NCBI GenBank assembly: GCA_003134815.1
Contig: PLCO01000021.1
Span: 1-64,000 of the forward strand
Source: Acidobacteriaceae bacterium
Lineage (GTDB): Bacteria > Acidobacteriota > Terriglobia > Terriglobales > Acidobacteriaceae
Direction of reading: 5' to 3'
Length of the DNA stretch: 64,000 bases
The notes below the pieces were generated by a model, which was given only the letters and a program-made list of their open reading frames with translations, did no database searches and was not told where the DNA came from. Shown piece by piece: positions 60,559-64,000 of the stretch (its first letter is position 1; each line of letters starts with the position of its first letter). Position numbers and translations under genes: made by a program.

Positions 60559-61092
60559 ATGCGTCCGCGCGTATTCCTTCCCGTCGCCGCCTCGGCTGTG
60601 CTTACCTTGCTCAGCCTGAGCGGCTGCGGCTATCACACTTTGGGCGCGGCAACGCATATTCCGCCCGACGTGAAAACGCTCGCCGTGCCCGTGTTCGCTA
60701 CGCGCACCGAGGCCAGCGGCACCGAACAGGCACTGACCCAGGCTGTTATCCGCGAGTTCGCCACGCGCACCCGTTTCCGTGTCACTCCGGACGCGGGCGA
60801 CGACGCGGACGCGGTCCTGCACGGGACGATTCTGAAACAAACTACGACGCCGCTTACTTACAACGCCGCCACGCAGCAATCGTCGAGCTTCGTTATCACC
60901 ATCGTGGCGTCTGTCACGCTAACAGCACGCGACGGCAAAATCCTTTACGCGAACAACAACTATGTCTTCCGCGAGCAGTACCAGTCCTCCACCAACTTGC
61001 CCACATTTATTCAGGAAGATCCGGCGGCCATTCAGCGGCTCTCAAGCCAGTTCGCGCGCCAGCTTGTGGCCGATGTGCTGGAGGGGTTCTGA
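60559..61092 (+). CDS. lptE: LptE-like LPS-assembly lipoprotein
   Basis: 177 residues. The signal peptide ends in lipobox LSGC, followed by GYHTLGAATHIPPDVKTLAVPVF, the characteristic LptE opening, and later ALTQAVIREFATRTRFRV and FREQYQSSTNLPTFIQED. LptE forms the outer-membrane plug with LptD for lipopolysaccharide export. It is followed by holA on the same strand, an arrangement also known in proteobacteria, which strengthens both calls. It implies a Gram-negative envelope. Confidence 0.87.
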   Translation: MRPRVFLPVAASAVLTLLSLSGCGYHTLGAATHIPPDVKTLAVPVFATRTEASGTEQALTQAVIREFATRTRFRVTPDAGDDADAVLHGTILKQTTTPLTYNAATQQSSSFVITIVASVTLTARDGKILYANNNYVFREQYQSSTNLPTFIQEDPAAIQRLSSQFARQLVADVLEGF

Positions 61093-61222
61093 CGGATCTT
61101 CGAGGCCGCGTATATTCAGGTTCCTACCGGGATTTCCGCACTGGTCACATGCGCAAAAGGAAGGTATTCTGGAGCCGCATGAGGAATGCGGCCTTTGAGC
61201 GCGCGGAAGAGGAGCGTGAGCT

Positions 61223-62389
61223 TTGACCGGCTCGCGCTGGGGCGCAGGATTCAGTTCTGTCAACCGGTTTGTCGCGGAAGTTGAAGCGGCCGCGGCGGAC
61301 CCAACTAAGCTCCGGCCAGGCTACGTGTTGGCGGGCGATGAAATCTTTCTGCTCGACCGCTGCCGCGCCGCCGTGCTCCAGGCCTTCGTTCCGCCCGATC
61401 TACGCGACTTCTGCCTCTCCGATTTCGATCTCGCATCAACCTCGATTTTTGAAGTCCTGGACCGCGCGCAAACGCCTTCGCTGATGGCCCCATTCCAGGT
61501 GATCTTCATCCGCAACGTGCGCCAGCTTTACACGCGCGGCGCCAAGAAAGATGAATTCGCCGCGCTCGACCGCTATTTTCAATCGCCTAATCCGCAGGCG
61601 CTGCTGCTTTTCATTGCCGACTTTCTGCGCATCCCGGCAGACGCGCGGCGCATGGATCTCGACGACAAGAATCGGTTTGAGCGCCTGACTGAGACGCTGG
61701 GCGCGCATTGCGGCATGGTGGAGCTGGCGCGCGTGAACGACGAAGATGCCATGCGGTGGGCCACGGCCAAAGCGCAGCAGGCCGGGCTTAGACTGGAACC
61801 TGACGCCGCACGCGAATTGGTGGACGCGCTCGGCGCGGATATGATGCTGGTGTCGTCTGAACTGGAGAAACTGCTGCTCTTCGCGTACGGCCGTGGCCGC
61901 ATCACTTTGGGCGACGTGGAGACCATGGTGCTGAGCGCCAAGCAGCGCACGCTTTATGAATTGACCGACGCCATCAGCGCGCGCGATCGGGTGCGCGCGC
62001 TCGCGCTGCTGCAGGGCTTGCTCAATAGCTCCGATGCCGGCGAAGACGCGGCCATCGGCCATCTCTATATGCTGGCGCGTACGTTTCGCCAGATGCTGGT
62101 TATTCTGGAAAAAAATGTGCGCGACTCGCGCGCCATCTGGCAGGCGCTGTGGCAGGGTTTTCGCATTCCGCCCTTCGCCGCCGACGATCTGATCCGCCAG
62201 GCACGACGGTATAAAAACCGCCGCGAACTCACGCGTGCGCTTCGTCTGGTTGCGCGCGCCGACCTTGAGCTGCGCTCGTCGCCGCCCGACAAGCGGCTGG
62301 TGCTGGAGCGCCTTATCTATGAGCTGGCTTCAGAACCCAGGCCGCCGGCGCCGGCGTGGGCCGCGGCGCAGCTGTCGTTTGAGAGTTGA
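61223..62389 (+). CDS. holA: DNA polymerase III delta subunit
   Basis: 388 residues from a TTG at 61223 with AGGAG 9 bp upstream; there is no better ATG. Part of the clamp loader that opens the sliding clamp. The N-terminal mini-domain reads GYVLAGDEIFLLDRCRAAVL, followed by FSLMAPFQVIFIRNV-like strand (SLMAPFQVIFIRN), a lid domain (LIFADFLR region) and the C-terminal collar (RTLYELTDAISARDRVRAL, then LLNSSDAGEDAAIGHLYMLARTFRQML). Length and order match HolA. Confidence 0.9.
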   Translation: MTGSRWGAGFSSVNRFVAEVEAAAADPTKLRPGYVLAGDEIFLLDRCRAAVLQAFVPPDLRDFCLSDFDLASTSIFEVLDRAQTPSLMAPFQVIFIRNVRQLYTRGAKKDEFAALDRYFQSPNPQALLLFIADFLRIPADARRMDLDDKNRFERLTETLGAHCGMVELARVNDEDAMRWATAKAQQAGLRLEPDAARELVDALGADMMLVSSELEKLLLFAYGRGRITLGDVETMVLSAKQRTLYELTDAISARDRVRALALLQGLLNSSDAGEDAAIGHLYMLARTFRQMLVILEKNVRDSRAIWQALWQGFRIPPFAADDLIRQARRYKNRRELTRALRLVARADLELRSSPPDKRLVLERLIYELASEPRPPAPAWAAAQLSFES

Positions 62390-62635
62390 GGCGCGAGATT
62401 TTGGGGGGGCGAGACCTGAGGTGCGAGATTTGAGGGGCGAGACCTGACGCACGTTCCAGGCCGACGCGCGCTTCAGACCGACGCGCGCTCTTTGAGCCAA
62501 TGCCCAACTGACGGTCATCATTCGGGAAGTGGCGGCAAAGCCCGCCGCGAAGAGAGCTCCCGGCATGTTCATTCAAGGCCTGTCCGCCTTGGGCAAGACA
62601 AGCCACGACTGCGAAGACTCGCGTGTTGTCCGGTT
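62390..62635. other. Intergenic region with GAGACCTGA repeats
   Basis: About 245 bp between convergent holA and hemerythrin. It includes a run of GCGAGATTTGAGGGGCGAGACCTGA-like units (62390-62450) and CCGACGCGCGCTTCAGA copies. No gene. Confidence 0.5.
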
Positions 62636-63058
62636 CTATTGTTGCGGGCCAGGTATCAGGATCGGACTTGAACCTTCGTTCATCCAAACATCGAATGCGC
62701 GGTCCTCGGTTTCCGAGTGCGCGATATGCGACTCCCAAAGCAGGATTGGCTCGCGCGTGATTGCATCGCTCTTCCGGTCCCAGTAGGCGGCCACCCGCCT
62801 GATCTGGTCCAGCATCCATTCGTGCCTCAGCGCGTGAATTCCCACGCCCGGATAACCAGCAACTGTCATCATCCCCTCTTCCAACATAAAGTGGGAGCGC
62901 GTTATCCGTGCGAGCGCCTTCAGTCTGCGTAACCGCTCGCCGACATCCCCGTCCTTACTCACGTTGAAGTTAATTTCCAGCAAGATCTCGGCGATCTCCT
63001 GGTGGTCGCGGCCGATCATTCGAATGCTCAGACCACTCCCTTGAACTGTTCTTGGCAT
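62636..63058 (-). CDS. Hemerythrin-like iron-binding protein
   Basis: 140 residues. A four-helix hemerythrin fold with every expected di-iron ligand in place: His19 (RDHQEI), His56 and Glu60 (SHFMLE), His75 and His79 (HALRH), His114 and Asp119 (HSETED). Such proteins bind oxygen or iron, or sense oxygen. There is no attached regulatory or output domain. AGGAG before the ATG supports the start. It is convergent with holA. Confidence 0.9.
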   Translation of the reverse strand: MPRTVQGSGLSIRMIGRDHQEIAEILLEINFNVSKDGDVGERLRRLKALARITRSHFMLEEGMMTVAGYPGVGIHALRHEWMLDQIRRVAAYWDRKSDAITREPILLWESHIAHSETEDRAFDVWMNEGSSPILIPGPQQ

Positions 63059-63546
63059 GGCACGTTTTCTCCTTCCGGATTCTAAGATTGGCGAAACATT
63101 CGCAGGATCGGGTAGGGTTTCGTGATCAAGAAAACTTCAACTTGACGGGCGAAGCGTCGAAAGGCCGGAGCATTTCATGAAGAACCAGGGAAGAAGAGCG
63201 GGGGAAGAAGAGTAGGGCAAGAAGGTCCGGCCATGAAGAACAGGCAAGACTGTGCGCGCCCTCATTTTCTGGTGGCCATTCCGTTTCAACTGGCGCCATG
63301 GAAGTGCTATCCTTCCGAATCGCAAATGTGAATGCTATCGGCAGGAATTCGAAAAACCTGAGCCGAGGCTAAAGTTTATTTTCCGCTGCTCGCTGTAAGG
63401 GCTGGGGGATGCCGTGCGGATCGTTCATGGCGCGAGCACTCACCGAGCAAGAGCGATTCCAAGTCAGAAATGTCAAAATTAGCCTTTGCCAATGACCAAA
63501 GGAAGTATCGGCTGTGTTCGCCAGCCATTGTGCTTTTCGAGAAGCA
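63059..63546. other. Gene-free region
   Basis: 488 bp. Small frames on both strands have no family character. A purine-rich run (AAGAACCAGGGAAGAAGAGC, near 63179) is the only structure noted. I see no RNA gene. Confidence 0.5.
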
Positions 63547-64000
63547 CTATTCGAGAATGACGGCCGGATCAGGCCGATGCCTGTGCGTCGTGAGCGTAAT
63601 CGCGGCTGCAAGAATCAGCGCCCCGCCCAGCCACGCGAACGGTCCCAGCTTCTCTCCCAGCAACTCCACACCCAGAATTGACCCCAGGGCCGGCTCGATA
63701 TTCAAGAACACGCCCGCCCGCGAAGCCGGCACATGGTGGATGCCCCAGTTCCAAAGCAACGTAGTCGTAGCCGTGCACAGCAGTCCGCTGATGGCCAAGG
63801 CAATCCAGGCGGTGGTGCTGACATGCCTGAAGGGGAACGGCTCTACTCTCTGGCCCATGAGAAACTCAAGCAACCGCGAACCGGCCAGCCAGATCACCAG
63901 CATCGCGGTTCCGGAATAGATGGTGTATGCGGTGACCACGCGCGGACTGTGCGTCTGCATCAGTTTCTTGCTGAGCAAAATCCAAGCCAGCGCGGTGACA
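63547..64000 (-). CDS. EamA-family transporter (N-terminal part beyond window)
   Basis: The right edge cuts this gene; about 150 C-terminal residues are visible and the frame stays open past the edge. Membrane helices read VVTAYTIYSGTAMLVIWLAG, WIALAISGLLCTATTTLLWN, WGIHHVPASRAGVFLNIEPALGSILGVELLGEKL (the EamA signature block with LxPxxxxxxG..xLGE) and LGGALILAAAITLT. It is the second EamA domain of a ten-helix transporter. Substrate unknown. Confidence 0.85.
   Translation of the reverse strand, partial: VTALAWILLSKKLMQTHSPRVVTAYTIYSGTAMLVIWLAGSRLLEFLMGQRVEPFPFRHVSTTAWIALAISGLLCTATTTLLWNWGIHHVPASRAGVFLNIEPALGSILGVELLGEKLGPFAWLGGALILAAAITLTTHRHRPDPAVILE

Noticed and set aside
63137..63611. 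Small minus-strand frames between hemerythrin and the EamA gene
   Set aside because: No conserved motif, no ribosome site, and amino-acid composition typical of non-coding DNA.
1..64000. tRNA, rRNA, riboswitch or prophage genes
   Set aside because: I looked for cloverleaf-type TTCRANY arms, conserved riboswitch cores and phage structural genes and found none that I could support.

Overview
The window looks like a stretch of chromosome from a soil acidobacterium (Acidobacteriota, class Terriglobia, near Acidobacteriaceae). The basis is gene content, not a search: a VWFA-related Ser/Thr-rich secreted protein, a YXWGXW-repeat protein, tandem beta-propeller lipoproteins, an LptE homologue (so a Gram-negative envelope), several secreted plant-polymer hydrolases, high GC content and frequent TTG/GTG starts. 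No rRNA, tRNA, CRISPR array, prophage or intact insertion sequence was seen.

Left part (1-13.8 kb): a BlaI/BlaR1-type repressor-sensor pair (BlaR1 runs off the left edge). It is followed by a tightly packed operon of two paralogous membrane proteins, DUF4129, DUF4350, a MoxR ATPase and DUF58. A ribbon-helix-helix/MazF toxin-antitoxin pair sits between moxR and DUF58. An ECF sigma factor, SpoIIM-like and RDD membrane proteins, SSB and a DUF296 protein follow. MoxR, DUF58, DUF4129, DUF4350, SpoIIM and RDD proteins recur together in many bacteria, probably for assembly or maintenance of envelope or secreted complexes.

Middle part (13.8-46.9 kb): sugar and polymer metabolism (MalQ, secreted GH2, phosphoglucose isomerase, mannose-6-phosphate isomerase, pectinesterase, GH5). 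Housekeeping genes are interleaved (PpiD-like chaperone, guaA, pyrH, dapD, tmk). Three more toxin-antitoxin modules (VapBC, YefM-YoeB, PIN) occur here, along with three tandem beta-propeller lipoproteins, an acyltransferase, a TlpA-like thioredoxin and a SRPBCC-ArsR pair with a well-defined promoter/operator.

Right part (46.9-64 kb): a cluster of nested inverted-repeat elements, a CE15 glucuronoyl esterase, thiL, an M23 peptidase behind four different short tandem arrays, a secreted small protein and an isolated 792-residue fusion of a eukaryotic-like protein kinase with a SAMHD1-like HD dNTPase domain. A repeat-rich 1-kb stretch with a possible transposase remnant follows, then aroK, EamA transporters, lptE-holA and a hemerythrin.

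Most notable: (i) the kinase-HD fusion, a plausible nucleotide-depletion defence protein; (ii) a family of imperfect-palindromic mobile-like elements, two copies of which (9.53 kb and 47.23 kb) match at both ends; (iii) widespread short tandem-repeat expansion, both intergenic and in frame inside manA, thiL and blaI; (iv) the toxin-antitoxin module inside the MoxR-DUF58 operon.
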